Shown here piece after piece: positions 16,717-26,917 of a stretch of 58,462 nt of DNA (position 1 is its first letter; each line of letters begins with the position of its first letter). The DNA comes from Prochlorococcus sp. AG-418-I21 (GTDB lineage Bacteria; Cyanobacteriota; Cyanobacteriia; PCC-6307; Cyanobiaceae). A model generated the notes under the pieces. The model saw nothing but the letters and a program-made list of their open reading frames with translations, ran no database searches and was not told the DNA's origin. Position numbers and translations under genes: made by a program. The DNA lies in assembly GCA_003214115.1 (NCBI GenBank), contig QCMA01000005.1, forward strand, positions 1-58,462, read 5' to 3'.

Positions 16717-17352
16717 GTGAACCCTGAAAATTATTTAAAAATAAAAAATAAAATACCATCAAATGTGAATATTCTTGCGGTAAGTAAAGGATTTAAAAGT
16801 CAAGAAATCAAGACTATTCAAAATATAGGTCAGAACGATTTTGGTGAAAGTAAGGTTCAAGAGGCGTTTGAAAAACAATTAACCTTAAAAGATCTTAAAC
16901 AAATAAATTGGCACTTTATTGGAAGAATACAAAGTAATAAAATAAGAAAAATAGTTCAAAATTTTAAATATATTCATTCAGTAGATTCATTTGAAAAATT
17001 GCAAAAGATTTCTAATATTTCACGTGAAGAGAAGAAAAATCCATTAATAATGTTGCAGGTTAAGTTAAGTGATGACCCTACTAAAGGAGGATTTAATCCT
17101 GAATTTTTAATTTTTAAATGGAGAGAAATTCAAGAGTTGAAAAATATTTCATTAACCGGTTTGATGACTATCAATCCTAAAGGACTTAGCTCTAAAGAAA
17201 ATTCAGGGTTGTTCAAAAAATGCCGTACTCTGGCTGATTCACTGCAACTTCCAGATTGTTCCATGGGGATGTCAAGTGATTGGGAGGAAGCTATTGAGGC
17301 TGGATCAACTTGGCTAAGATTAGGATCATTGATTTTTGGAGGTAGATCTTAA
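16717..17352 (+). CDS. pipY: PipY / YggS-family PLP homeostasis protein
   Basis: A fold-type III PLP-binding protein that buffers pyridoxal phosphate. ILAVSKG near residue 20 holds the PLP lysine; NDFGESKVQEA, HFIGRIQSNK, and SMGMSSDWEEAIEAGSTWLRLGS are family signatures. GTG start. At 211 residues it is slightly short, but both ends are intact. Functional link with pipX is known in cyanobacteria. Confidence 0.9.
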   Translation: MNPENYLKIKNKIPSNVNILAVSKGFKSQEIKTIQNIGQNDFGESKVQEAFEKQLTLKDLKQINWHFIGRIQSNKIRKIVQNFKYIHSVDSFEKLQKISNISREEKKNPLIMLQVKLSDDPTKGGFNPEFLIFKWREIQELKNISLTGLMTINPKGLSSKENSGLFKKCRTLADSLQLPDCSMGMSSDWEEAIEAGSTWLRLGSLIFGGRS

Positions 17353-17501
17353 TAAGTTATTTTTTATAAAAATCTTATCTATAAACTTGCAGTAAAGTTC
17401 AACTAACGTTATTTAAGTATAGGTAGTTTATTCATTTAAAAAATGAATCTATTACTTAAGGTTCTTAAACCTTAGTAATCAATTTCAAGAGGATTTAAAA
17501 G

Positions 17502-18077
17502 GTGTCACTTATTTCTAGATTAAAGGCAGTTGTTGCAGGAGATGAGTATCTCGATGATGATTTTGATGAGTTGGATTATCCTTCAGAGGATGAATTAAAT
17601 GATATTAATAATTTCAAACAAAATCCAAAGAATGCAAATGCCCTTGCAAATTCAAATCCATTCGATTTTATGAATAACAACAGATCATCAAAAGTAGTTG
17701 GTATGCCTGGGATCTCAAATTCATCCTCAGAAGTTAGCCTAATGGAACCAAGAAGTTTTGATGAGATGCCACAAGCTATACAAGCATTAAGAGAGAGAAA
17801 AACTGTAATTCTCAATTTAACTATGATGGATCCTGATCAAGCTCAAAGAGCTGTCGATTTTATTGCTGGGGGCACATATGCAATTGATGGACATCAAGAG
17901 AGAGTTGGTGAAAGTATTTTTCTTTTTGCACCAAGTTGTGTAAATGTAACTAGTTCTTCCCCAGAAGAAGCTTCTCCTTCTTCTGTGTCTACAGAAAACC
18001 CACCACAATACAGTTTGGGCAAAAATACTACTCCTGAACCAGCATGGGGTAATTCTAAATTAAGTGCTTATTCATGA
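17502..18077 (+). CDS. sepF: Cell division protein SepF
   Basis: SepF anchors FtsZ to the membrane. The N-terminal amphipathic membrane helix ([13 protein letters not shown]), an acidic Asp-rich linker, and a C-terminal SepF domain ([47 protein letters not shown]) appear in order. A Ser/Pro-rich tail follows. GTG start. Located downstream of pipY and just upstream of proC. Confidence 0.93.
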   Translation: MSLISRLKAVVAGDEYLDDDFDELDYPSEDELNDINNFKQNPKNANALANSNPFDFMNNNRSSKVVGMPGISNSSSEVSLMEPRSFDEMPQAIQALRERKTVILNLTMMDPDQAQRAVDFIAGGTYAIDGHQERVGESIFLFAPSCVNVTSSSPEEASPSSVSTENPPQYSLGKNTTPEPAWGNSKLSAYS

Positions 18078-18084
18078 TTAATCT

Positions 18085-18897
18085 GTGACTGATAAAATTG
18101 CGATTATTGGTTTTGGAAATATTGCAAGAGCTATAGTAACACCTCTATTAGATAACAATTTAATTCAGCCAGAGAATGTTTTTTGTGTTGTAAATACAGA
18201 AAAAAGTTTAGAAAATATAAAAAAAAATTATAAACATAATATAAACGTTTATAGATCAGGTTCTAAAGAGTCAAAAATAATTTGGGATTGTCAATATAAA
18301 CTTCTTTCGATAAAACCCCAACAACTTAATGATATAACTGAGGCCCATCATATAAAAAACAAGGACAATTTAATAGTTTCAATTCTTGCGGGGGTTTCAA
18401 TAAATAGACTTACTCAAAAGTTTCCTAATCATAAATGTGTGAGGGTGGTTACAAATATTCCAATAACTATTGGAAAAGGTTTAACAGGGATTTCTTGGGG
18501 AAAAGAAATTACAGAAGATCAGAAAAAATTTACAAAAAAATTATTTGAAAATACTAGTAAAATTTATGAATTTACTGAAGATTACCTTGATATATTTTTA
18601 GCTTTAACTTCATCAGGTCCTGCAATTATTGCTTTAATTATAGAAGCATTAAGTGATGGAGGATTAAGCGGAGGTTTACCAAAAATAATTTCAGAGGAAC
18701 TTGTTATGGAAATGATGCTGGGGACTATTTGTCTAATAAAGAAAAACAAACTTACTACTTCTGAGCTTAAAAATTTAGTAACCTCTCCAGGTGGAACAAC
18801 TATTTCTGCTTTAAGGGTTTTAGAAAAAAAGAGTGTAAGGTCAGCATTAATTGAATCAATAGTTTCAGCTAGTAATCGAAGTAAAGAGTTTCGTTAG
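18085..18897 (+). CDS. proC: Pyrroline-5-carboxylate reductase
   Basis: Last step of proline synthesis, NAD(P)H-dependent. The N-terminal Rossmann motif IAIIGFGNIARAIVTPLL, the LIVSILAGVSI strand, the GLSGGLPK helix and VTSPGGTTISALRVLE near the C-terminus are family hallmarks. GTG start 7 bases after the stop of sepF, so co-transcription is likely. The 270-residue length is normal. Confidence 0.92.
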   Translation: MTDKIAIIGFGNIARAIVTPLLDNNLIQPENVFCVVNTEKSLENIKKNYKHNINVYRSGSKESKIIWDCQYKLLSIKPQQLNDITEAHHIKNKDNLIVSILAGVSINRLTQKFPNHKCVRVVTNIPITIGKGLTGISWGKEITEDQKKFTKKLFENTSKIYEFTEDYLDIFLALTSSGPAIIALIIEALSDGGLSGGLPKIISEELVMEMMLGTICLIKKNKLTTSELKNLVTSPGGTTISALRVLEKKSVRSALIESIVSASNRSKEFR

Positions 18898-18902
18898 GTT
18901 TT

Positions 18903-20060
18903 TCAATTTTCTTTTAAGTTCATATAAACTTTTTCAAGTGAATTTATATTTTGAGTAATTGTGTATCTCTCAAGTATACGTTCTCTAGCTTTTTCTCCAA
19001 GATCTTTTGTAAATGAAGGGTGTTCTAAAAGAATAGGGATTATAGTTTTTAATTGTGCAGCCACATTATCAGTTGAAATTACTATTCCTGCTCCGTTATC
19101 TAAAACTTCACCATCAGCTCCAGCATCTGTAGCCACACAAGCAGTACCAGCAGACATTGCCTCTAAAAGTGATAATGATAAACCTTCTACTAAGCTTGGT
19201 AAGAAAAATACTTCTGCTATTTGCATTATTGCTATCCTAGTTTCTAAATCTAATTCGGCACCCCACCAAATTAATTTCTCATTACCAAGGTTAGAAAAAC
19301 TATTTTCAAGTGTTGGCTTCATTGGTCCATCCCCAACGATAACTAATTTGCAATTGTGAGTTTTTGTTTGGCGCCAAGAACGTAAAAGTGCCTCAATATT
19401 TTTCTCATTAGCAATCCTACCCATGTATAAAAAGATTCTTTCATTTCCAAGTTTGTTTTTTACCTGAACATATTTCTTATTTTTTTCGCAAAAAGGTTTC
19501 CAGATATTCTCATCAACACCGTTTGGAATAATTATTTGTTTTTCTTTAGGTACTCCTAATTTATAAAGAACATTTTTTTGAAGTTCGGAAAAAATGATTA
19601 TTTTATCGAACTTTGATAAAGAGGGAGCATAAAGTTGATATGTTAACTGTTGAGTGCTTGCAGTTAAATTTCTATTTTTTGCATCAAATGGTGGGTGAAA
19701 TGTTCCTATGAGTGGAAGATTAATTTCATTACAAATCTCTGGAAGTCTAAAGTCTAAAGGAGATAAAGTTAAGCTTGCATGTACTAAATCAGGCTTTAAT
19801 CTTTCCAATGATAGCCTTAGCTCTTTTTCTGCTCTTGGAGAGGGTATTGTATAAACTTGAGACTTGATTAAATATGGAAGACTTACATCAGGATCATTTG
19901 CCAGAAATAGTGGCTTTGATAAATTTGCACTAGAAGGATTGTCGAAGTGAATGAAACTAATTTTATGACCTCTGGCCTTTAATTTCTCGGTAGTCGAATT
20001 ACCATAAGTTACATTTCCACAAAAAGGAGATTTCTTACCCAACCAGGCAACATGAACCAC
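18903..20060 (-). CDS. Glycosyltransferase family 4 (possible galactolipid synthase)
   Basis: A GT-B fold enzyme: an N-terminal half with HVAWLGKKSPFCGNVTYG, and a C-terminal half with IFLYMGRIANEKNIEALLRS and the nucleotide-sugar motif FLPSLVEGLSLSLLEAMSAG (the E-x7-E pair). The N-terminus resembles cyanobacterial digalactosyldiacylglycerol synthases of the DgdA type, but I cannot tell them apart from other GT4 enzymes. GTG start at 20060. Convergent with proC. Confidence 0.75.
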   Translation of the reverse strand: MVHVAWLGKKSPFCGNVTYGNSTTEKLKARGHKISFIHFDNPSSANLSKPLFLANDPDVSLPYLIKSQVYTIPSPRAEKELRLSLERLKPDLVHASLTLSPLDFRLPEICNEINLPLIGTFHPPFDAKNRNLTASTQQLTYQLYAPSLSKFDKIIIFSELQKNVLYKLGVPKEKQIIIPNGVDENIWKPFCEKNKKYVQVKNKLGNERIFLYMGRIANEKNIEALLRSWRQTKTHNCKLVIVGDGPMKPTLENSFSNLGNEKLIWWGAELDLETRIAIMQIAEVFFLPSLVEGLSLSLLEAMSAGTACVATDAGADGEVLDNGAGIVISTDNVAAQLKTIIPILLEHPSFTKDLGEKARERILERYTITQNINSLEKVYMNLKEN

Positions 20061-20145
20061 ATTAATTGAATTAACTATTTATAAAGTTAACAGGCAAAGG
20101 CGCCATCATCATATTTTTTAAATTATTTAATGCTTCATGAAAATG

Positions 20146-20931
20146 CTAACTATATATTTCTCTCAACATTTTTAGTGAAGATAGATCCTTCTCTAATTGA
20201 GTAGAGATCCATGTCTCAATAATGAATAATATTTTAAGCCAGACTTTTTTTGGACCCAACAACTCTCCATTAGATTTTATTGGTAATTCTGGGAAAAGAA
20301 GTCTCTGTAATAGAGCAACTTCAGATGCATTTATTTTTAGATTACTTTGAGGATCTTCAATTGACGAAAACCCTTCACTTGGCAAATAATAACAACTCCA
20401 TTCCCAATTTCCTAAAGGTGGAATAATAGGTTCTCCAGTTTTACAGCAATGATGAATTGGTAAATTTATACCTCCAATGGCTAATAGATGGATTAAAGAT
20501 TGAATACTCATTGAGAGCATTTTAATATCTTCTTCTTTAGATTCTTCATACAAATAAATCCTATCTAGATGTGCAAGAACACAAGATAAATAGTTTTGTT
20601 GCTTATCATTATTACCTACTAATAAAAAAGTTAATTCAGTTATTGCTTGCGCGGCTGCAAGACATTCAATATTTTTACCTAGACCAGAATAGCTTTTTAA
20701 TATTTTAATTTGGCGTACAGATTTAAGATTTCTTTTCCCAAAAATTTGCAGACTTAAATATGTTAATGGAGTAGCTGCGGCAAGACTACTTTTAGGACGT
20801 CTAGCACCAGGTACCGCTAATCGAACAATCCCCTGCTCATCAGTAAGAATAGTTATTAATCTATCATTCTCGCCTAATGGAGAAGCTTTAATACAGAGAC
20901 CCTCTAGTCTGCACTCACCAGAACCAGACAT
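20146..20931 (-). CDS. recO: DNA repair protein RecO
   Basis: Helps load RecA onto SSB-coated DNA in recombination repair. The N-terminal OB-fold shows CIKASPLGENDRLITILTDE and GIVRLAVPGARRPKSSLAAA, with the helical C-terminal region including HHCCKTGEPI, a reduced form of the usual zinc-binding cysteines. 261 residues. Its ATG abuts the stop of the DeoC-like gene, so the two are co-translated. Confidence 0.88.
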   Translation of the reverse strand: MSGSGECRLEGLCIKASPLGENDRLITILTDEQGIVRLAVPGARRPKSSLAAATPLTYLSLQIFGKRNLKSVRQIKILKSYSGLGKNIECLAAAQAITELTFLLVGNNDKQQNYLSCVLAHLDRIYLYEESKEEDIKMLSMSIQSLIHLLAIGGINLPIHHCCKTGEPIIPPLGNWEWSCYYLPSEGFSSIEDPQSNLKINASEVALLQRLLFPELPIKSNGELLGPKKVWLKILFIIETWISTQLEKDLSSLKMLREIYS

Positions 20932-21585
20932 TTAAAAATTTACTTCTTGGAAAATCTCACAAAAATTAGAAGTTCCAACGCAACTAATTCCATTATCAAA
21001 TAAATCAATTACTTGTGTCAGTTTTTTTATACCTACAACTTTTATTTGATTTTGTGAGCCTATTATTTTTAGTATTTCGGGAACATCATTAGATGTAAGA
21101 GGAGATCCAAACCCGTCCCCGAATTGAAAATTTTTTATTCCTAATTCCAAACATATTTCTATCGCATTAATAAAAACTTCTTCTTGTAGTTTTGATTTAT
21201 TTATGATTATTGAAACTGGTAATCCAGATAGCTTCACTTGCTCAATTTCAGCAGCGAAAGTTTCTAAATTTCTTTTGGATAAATTGATAAAGTTTGGGAT
21301 ATATTCAATTCCTTTCGCACCCTTATCTTTTGCAAAACAAACTAATTCTTCAATAAATGAAACTGGTAAATCTGCTAAAGGGTAAGAAATAAGTGCGTTT
21401 ATATCGGCACTGTAATTACCCAAACAGTTTTTAAGATCAGTTAAATAATTTAGTGAAGTAGAAATATTTTTGATATTGTATTTCCTTATTAAATCGCAAT
21501 TCACACAGAAATCTTCCCATGATAAATAAGGGTTAATAATAATCGCATGAATTTTCTTGTTTAATTCATATTCAATATTGGGCAT
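20932..21585 (-). CDS. DeoC/LacD-like aldolase homologue lacking the catalytic lysine
   Basis: The 217-residue TIM barrel resembles deoxyribose-phosphate aldolase: NPYLSWEDFCVNCDLIRKYN, ISYPLADLPVSFIEELVCFA, KGAKGIEYIPNFI, SIIINKSKLQEE and IKNFQFGDGFGSPLTSNDV. In true DeoC the strand ending in K-T-S-T-G carries the Schiff-base Lys; here the corresponding stretch is FQFGDGFG without a lysine. It is therefore probably not an active aldolase, or it has another reaction. Conserved next to recO and hpf. Confidence 0.7.
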   Translation of the reverse strand: MPNIEYELNKKIHAIIINPYLSWEDFCVNCDLIRKYNIKNISTSLNYLTDLKNCLGNYSADINALISYPLADLPVSFIEELVCFAKDKGAKGIEYIPNFINLSKRNLETFAAEIEQVKLSGLPVSIIINKSKLQEEVFINAIEICLELGIKNFQFGDGFGSPLTSNDVPEILKIIGSQNQIKVVGIKKLTQVIDLFDNGISCVGTSNFCEIFQEVNF

Positions 21586-21592
21586 TTAAGAT

Positions 21593-22177
21593 TTATTTAG
21601 ATTGAATCAATCCATAACCTCCATGATTCCTTTTATATATAACTTGAAGTTCATTATTTTGCTTGTTTCGAAAAACATAAAAATCATGATCAATTAGATC
21701 TAATTGTTTTCTTGCTTCGTCTGATGAAATTGGAGTCATTTCAAAGTATTTATTTTTTATAGATGGCTCAGGCAGACTTGCTTCAGTTCCTTCTTTAAAA
21801 AAAGCTTTATCTAAAAAATTTGATTCCATACTTTCAATTGGTAAAGAATCTTTATTTTTAAATTGTTTATTATGAATTGTTTTATTGTTTCTTTCTTTGT
21901 ATTTGCGTAATTTTCTACAAAGTTTATTTGAAACTAAATCAATGCTTGAGTATAGATTTTCAGTTTTTTCTTCAGCTCTAATTACGGTACCATTTGCAAA
22001 AATAGTAACTTCTGCAGTTTGGAACGAGACTCTTGGATTCTTTTCAATTGAAAGGTGTATGTCAGCTTCTTTAACGATATCCTTATAGTGATGTGTTGCT
22101 TTTTCTATCTTTGCCTCAGTATATTCTTTTAATGCTCCAGTGAGCTCAAGATTCTTTCCATGGATTAAAATTTTCAT
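21593..22177 (-). CDS. hpf: Long-form ribosome hibernation promoting factor (LrtA)
   Basis: Dimerises 70S ribosomes into inactive 100S particles in dark or stressed cells. The N-terminal HPF/RaiA domain (ILIHGKNLELTGALKEYTEA, ADIHLSIEKNPRVSFQTAEV) is joined by a linker to the C-terminal dimerisation domain (EMTPISSDEARKQLDLIDHD, FRNKQNNELQVIYKRNHGGY). 194 residues, the long form. In cyanobacteria the gene is known as lrtA, a light-repressed transcript. Confidence 0.93.
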   Translation of the reverse strand: MKILIHGKNLELTGALKEYTEAKIEKATHHYKDIVKEADIHLSIEKNPRVSFQTAEVTIFANGTVIRAEEKTENLYSSIDLVSNKLCRKLRKYKERNNKTIHNKQFKNKDSLPIESMESNFLDKAFFKEGTEASLPEPSIKNKYFEMTPISSDEARKQLDLIDHDFYVFRNKQNNELQVIYKRNHGGYGLIQSK

Positions 22178-22221
22178 AACAAATCTAAAAATATTTACTT
22201 ACTTTCTAAATCTACTTAAAT

Positions 22222-22872
22222 ATGGATAATAGAACAGCAATAATTAAACAACCTGATAATATTTCTTCTTTTAATGATGTTTATAAATTACAAAAAGAAT
22301 ATCAGGAGGCATTGATTTTAGATAATTCTAACCCTGATTTTATTTGGATAGGGGAGCATCAACTCTGTTATACATTGGGGAGAGGATCTAATTACGATAA
22401 TTTACTATTTTCGCTAAATGATGCGAAATATGATGTTTTTAAGATTGATAGAGGTGGTGAGGTGACTTGTCATATGCCAGGACAATTAGTAACGTATCTG
22501 GTTTTAGATTTGAAAAATTTTAATAAAGATTTAAATTGGTACTTAAGAAAAATTGAAGAAATTATTATAAAAATCCTTGGAGCTTTTAATATAGATTGTC
22601 ACTCTAGAAAGGGTTTTACCGGTGTTTGGATAGGAAATAAGAAAATCGCATCAATTGGTATTGGGTGTAAAAGATGGATTACGATAAATGGATTTTCAAT
22701 CAATATTGACTGCGAATTAGAAAACTTTAATAAGATTGTTCCTTGCGGAATAGAAAATTGTCTTATGGCAAATATGATTGATTACAACAAAAATTTAAAT
22801 ATTCAAGAAGTCAAGAGAATTGTTAAAAAAACCATCGAGGAAGAATTTAATTTTGATTTTATATCAAAATAG
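22222..22872 (+). CDS. lipB: Octanoyl-ACP:protein octanoyltransferase
   Basis: Transfers octanoate to lipoyl domains, the first step of lipoate synthesis, and so supplies the pyruvate dehydrogenase E2 encoded at 25.5 kb. The [20 protein letters not shown] motif (near residue 75), [10 protein letters not shown] with its catalytic Lys, and [10 protein letters not shown] with the catalytic Cys are all visible. 216 residues. Divergent from hpf with a 44-base gap. Confidence 0.94.
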   Translation: MDNRTAIIKQPDNISSFNDVYKLQKEYQEALILDNSNPDFIWIGEHQLCYTLGRGSNYDNLLFSLNDAKYDVFKIDRGGEVTCHMPGQLVTYLVLDLKNFNKDLNWYLRKIEEIIIKILGAFNIDCHSRKGFTGVWIGNKKIASIGIGCKRWITINGFSINIDCELENFNKIVPCGIENCLMANMIDYNKNLNIQEVKRIVKKTIEEEFNFDFISK

Positions 22873-22899
22873 AAATTAAAATTTCTCAATCAATTTAAT

Positions 22900-24843
22900 A
22901 TGGGTGATTTAGCGTATTGGTCTGCAGCCAAACCTCTTTCTAAAAAAAATACATTTGCCAAAAATAGAGATTTTATTAAGAACCTTGATCATATAGATCA
23001 AATTTGGGAAAAATTAAAATTTAAATGTGGTGATACTTTAGCTGTTTGCGATTTAAGAGGGAAATACAAAGAAAAATTTTCTTATTCTGAGCTGGCTGAA
23101 TTAATAACAAAAGTCTCTTTTTCTTTCGAAAATTATGGTTTAAAAAAGGGGGATGTAGTTACTGTAATATCTGAAAATTCTCCAAGATGGCTAGCAGTAG
23201 ATCAAGGCTTAATGCGTTTAGGAGCTATTAATGCAGTGAGAGGTATTAATTCTCCTTCAGTAGAATTAGACTATATTATTGAGCACTCTAATTCAGTAGG
23301 ACTAATAGTTCAATCTAAGGAAATTTGGCTTAAGTTAAACAATAAAGAAGAATTAAAAAAAAGACTGAAATTTATAATCAATTTAGAAGATGAACAATTT
23401 GAAAGTTTAATAAGTTGGAGTACATTCATAAGTTCAGTAGAAAAAGAAAATTCACAAAATAATAAACTTGAAAAATTTAATCCAGAAATTGATGACGTCG
23501 CTACTATTCTTTACACTTCTGGGACGACTGGAAAACCTAAAGGTGTGCCTTTGACTCATGCAAATTTTTTACATCAAATCATCAATTTAGCTTATATCGC
23601 TGATCCAGAACCAGGGACCTCTGTATTAAGTGTTTTGCCTATTTGGCATTCTTATGAGAGAAGTGCTGAATACTTCTTTTTTTCATGCGGTTGTTCTCAA
23701 TACTATACAATTCCAAAATTTCTTAAAGATGATATTACACAAATAAAACCTGTTGTCATGGCTACTGTACCGAGACTATGGGAAGCAATACATGATGGTT
23801 TTTTTCAGGCTTTGAAAAAAATGCCTTCCAAAAAGCAAAAACTTATTAAGTTTTTGATAAGTAATAGTTCGGTTTTCAAAAGAAGTCTTAGAAAGATAAG
23901 AAATATAGATATAAATCAAATAACTTTTAAATCAAAAATCCCCTTACTGGGTTCTGTTATTAGCCGATATCCTTTACATAAATTGTCTACTATTTTTTTA
24001 TGGCCGAATATTCTTAGACAACTATGCGGAGAAAAACTGAAATTTCCCATTAATGGTGGAGGTGCATTGCCAGAACATGTAGATCTTTTTTTTGAATCTT
24101 TAGGTGTAGATGTTTTGGTGGGATATGGACTCACAGAAACTAGTCCAGTATTAACTTGTAGGAGAAGAGAATTAAATGTTAGAGGATCATCTGGTCAGCC
24201 TCTTTCATTTACTGAAATCAAAATAGTGAATGATGATAAAAAAAAGATTCTGAAGTTCAGAGAAGTCGGGAAAATTCTTGTTAGGGGGCCGCAAGTAATG
24301 AAAGGTTATCTTAATAATGAAATAGCTACAAATGATGTTTTATCCAAGGAGGGTTGGTTTGATACAGGTGATTTAGGATTTCTAATACCAAATGGTTCTC
24401 TCTTTATAACGGGAAGAGCCAAGGATACAATAGTGCTATCAAGTGGTGAAAATATAGAACCGAATCCGCTAGAGACTGAAATTCTTAGTTCTGAATTTAT
24501 TAATCAGATTCAATTAGTAGGACAAGATAAGAAATGTTTAACAGCCCTTGTAGTTCCTAATGTCGAATTGGTTAAAAGCAAGTTTTTGGAAGAAGACCTT
24601 TCAAAATTAAACCTGAATAAGAAAATTGGTACATTTTTCAAATCACAAATTAATAATTTGCTTAAAAGTCGATTAGGAGCAAGATCAGAAGAACAAATAT
24701 TAGATTGTTATTTTGTTGATGCCTTTACTTTAGAAAATGGGTTATTAACACAAACTCTTAAACAAAAAAGAAAAGATATAGAAAAAAAGTATTCATTACA
24801 AATAGAAAATATGTATGAAAACAAATTTAGCAAGAAAATTTGA
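22900..24843 (+). CDS. Long-chain acyl-CoA (acyl-ACP) synthetase
   Basis: An AMP-forming ANL-family enzyme that activates fatty acids; in cyanobacteria such proteins act as acyl-ACP synthetases (Aas) to recycle free fatty acids. The P-loop TILYTSGTTGKPKGVPLTH, VGYGLTETSPVL, GWFDTGDLGFLI and ITGRAKDTIVLSSGENIEPN motifs are present in order. 647 residues, full length. 28 bases downstream of lipB. Confidence 0.88.
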   Translation: MGDLAYWSAAKPLSKKNTFAKNRDFIKNLDHIDQIWEKLKFKCGDTLAVCDLRGKYKEKFSYSELAELITKVSFSFENYGLKKGDVVTVISENSPRWLAVDQGLMRLGAINAVRGINSPSVELDYIIEHSNSVGLIVQSKEIWLKLNNKEELKKRLKFIINLEDEQFESLISWSTFISSVEKENSQNNKLEKFNPEIDDVATILYTSGTTGKPKGVPLTHANFLHQIINLAYIADPEPGTSVLSVLPIWHSYERSAEYFFFSCGCSQYYTIPKFLKDDITQIKPVVMATVPRLWEAIHDGFFQALKKMPSKKQKLIKFLISNSSVFKRSLRKIRNIDINQITFKSKIPLLGSVISRYPLHKLSTIFLWPNILRQLCGEKLKFPINGGGALPEHVDLFFESLGVDVLVGYGLTETSPVLTCRRRELNVRGSSGQPLSFTEIKIVNDDKKKILKFREVGKILVRGPQVMKGYLNNEIATNDVLSKEGWFDTGDLGFLIPNGSLFITGRAKDTIVLSSGENIEPNPLETEILSSEFINQIQLVGQDKKCLTALVVPNVELVKSKFLEEDLSKLNLNKKIGTFFKSQINNLLKSRLGARSEEQILDCYFVDAFTLENGLLTQTLKQKRKDIEKKYSLQIENMYENKFSKKI

Positions 24844-24881
24844 TTTGTTCTATCTATATTAAAAAGGTAATTTAATTTTTT

Positions 24882-25325
24882 ATGGAAACAAAAAACTCAA
24901 TATCTATAAAGCGCTCAATAACTATTAAAGCTGTAGTTACACCAACTTGGAAGGAAGATGCTGAAAAAGAATTAAGTAAAGCAATTTCAAACATTGATCA
25001 GCAATTATCTCAACTGGAGCAAGAGGGGCAGCAAATAGTAAATAATATTAGATCCCAATCGGTTAATCCCCTAGATCCAAGGGTTCAAGAACAGGTTAGT
25101 CAGGTGCAACAACAAGTCGCAGCAAAACGAAATGAAATTGAAGAACAAAAAAGAAATCTTCTTCAACAACAGAGTCAAGTTCGCGAATTAAAAATGGACG
25201 AAATTGTTGATCAAGGGCAAGTGGATAGTTTCTGTGATGTCACTGTGGGAGACAATCTTATTGAAAAAATGCAAGTATCGATTACGGTTAAGGATGGAGT
25301 TATTCAATCTATAGATAATAATTAA
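24882..25325 (+). CDS. YlqD-family protein with coiled coil
   Basis: The N-terminal strand ISIKRSITIKAVVTPTWKED is followed by a Gln-rich coiled coil (EQVSQVQQQVAAKRNEIEEQ) and a C-terminal beta region (VTVGDNLIEKMQVSITVKDG). This matches YlqD proteins. The function of the family is unknown. 147 residues. Confidence 0.78.
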   Translation: METKNSISIKRSITIKAVVTPTWKEDAEKELSKAISNIDQQLSQLEQEGQQIVNNIRSQSVNPLDPRVQEQVSQVQQQVAAKRNEIEEQKRNLLQQQSQVRELKMDEIVDQGQVDSFCDVTVGDNLIEKMQVSITVKDGVIQSIDNN

Positions 25326-25543
25326 ATAGAAGATTTAGTATTTTTGATAAATATTAGTAAATCTTAATTTCGAAAAGTTTTAAATTCTAATCGATCTAAA
25401 TTATTACTTTCTTAAGTTTTAAGAGTTCCCACTGTGAACATGATTTCGTATAATTAAAACAAGAGTTTAAAGGGTTCTTAACCATAAAAACTTTAGGAAG
25501 TTTGGTAGAAATCCCTTGAAACTTATGCAATAACAATTTTCTT

Positions 25544-26911
25544 ATGTCTCACGAAATATTCATGCCTGCCTTGAGTTCTACTATGACGGAGGGCAAGATT
25601 GTGGAATGGTTGAAAAATCCAGGAGATAAAGTTGAAAGAGGCGAATCTGTCTTGGTTGTTGAATCTGATAAGGCAGATATGGATGTTGAATCTTTTCAAG
25701 ATGGATATCTTGCAGCAGTTTTAATGCCTGCTGGCAGCACTGCACCTGTTGGAGAAACTATTGGTCTCATTGTAGAAAATGAGGATGAGATAGCTTCAGT
25801 TCAAGAACAAAATAAAGGAAATCAACCCGAAGTCTCTACTTCAGACCAACTTGAATTGGTAAGCAATAAAACTGAAGAAAAACCAGTAGTCCAGACTGAA
25901 AATATTAATAAAAAAGAGGAAGAAGTCGTCTTAAAGAGTGAAAAGGCAGCCTCATCTTTTAATAGTGATCAAATAAATGCTGCTACGAGTAATGTTTCTT
26001 CGAGGGTGATTGCATCTCCAAGAGCTAAAAAACTTGCCTCTCAAATGGGCGTTGATTTAGCAAAGGTTCATGGATCTGGCCCCCACGGAAGGATTCAAGC
26101 CGATGATATTTTAAAAGCTAATGGCCAACCAGTCTCAATACCATGGATAGGAGAAGGTGGTTCTCCTGCAAGTATACCTGGTGCAAATTTGGGAGTTGAA
26201 AGTAAACCAGAAACTTCAGGAAATAGTTTTGGTAATCCCGGAGAAACAGTTCAATTTAATACTCTTCAAAAAGCGGTAAATAAAAATATGGAATCTAGTT
26301 TAGATGTGCCATGTTTTAGGGTGGGTTATTCCATTAACACAGATAAATTAGATAATTTCTACAAAAAAGTGAAACAGAACGGAGTTACTATGACTGCTTT
26401 ACTAGTAAAGGCAGTTGCAAAGACACTAAAGAAACATCCTCAAGTTAACTCAAGTTTTTCAGAGAATGGAATTTCTTATCCAGAAAATATAAATATTGCT
26501 GTTGCTGTTGCGATGGAAGATGGTGGACTAATAACTCCAGTTTTAAAAGAACCATGCAATACCGATTTATTTGAATTGTCTAGGGAATGGAAAGATCTCG
26601 TAAAAAGATCAAGATCAAAACAATTAGAACCTGATGAATACTCAACGGGAACCTTCACTTTATCTAATCTTGGGATGTTTGGAGTTGATAGATTTGACGC
26701 AATTCTTCCTCCAGGTACCGGTGCTATTTTAGCCATAGCATCATCGAAACCAACCGTTGTTGCTAATAGTGATGGTTCAATATCTGTTAAAAAAATAATG
26801 CAAGTAAATCTAACAGCTGATCATAGAGTGATCTATGGAGCTGATGGAGCTTCATTCTTAAAAGACTTGGCTTCCCTAATTGAAGATGAGCCAGAGACTC
26901 TTGTCTCCTAA
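25544..26911 (+). CDS. pdhC: Pyruvate dehydrogenase E2, dihydrolipoamide acetyltransferase
   Basis: Core subunit of the pyruvate dehydrogenase complex, making acetyl-CoA. The N-terminal lipoyl domain has the modified lysine in ESDKADMDVES, a flexible Gln/Glu-rich linker follows, then the subunit-binding domain (ASPRAKKLASQMGVDLAKVH) and the catalytic domain with active-site His in NLTADHRVIYGADGASFLKD. 455 residues. The intergenic 218 bases upstream hold no other gene and probably contain the promoter. Confidence 0.95.
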   Translation: MSHEIFMPALSSTMTEGKIVEWLKNPGDKVERGESVLVVESDKADMDVESFQDGYLAAVLMPAGSTAPVGETIGLIVENEDEIASVQEQNKGNQPEVSTSDQLELVSNKTEEKPVVQTENINKKEEEVVLKSEKAASSFNSDQINAATSNVSSRVIASPRAKKLASQMGVDLAKVHGSGPHGRIQADDILKANGQPVSIPWIGEGGSPASIPGANLGVESKPETSGNSFGNPGETVQFNTLQKAVNKNMESSLDVPCFRVGYSINTDKLDNFYKKVKQNGVTMTALLVKAVAKTLKKHPQVNSSFSENGISYPENINIAVAVAMEDGGLITPVLKEPCNTDLFELSREWKDLVKRSRSKQLEPDEYSTGTFTLSNLGMFGVDRFDAILPPGTGAILAIASSKPTVVANSDGSISVKKIMQVNLTADHRVIYGADGASFLKDLASLIEDEPETLVS

Positions 26912-26917
26912 ATTTAA

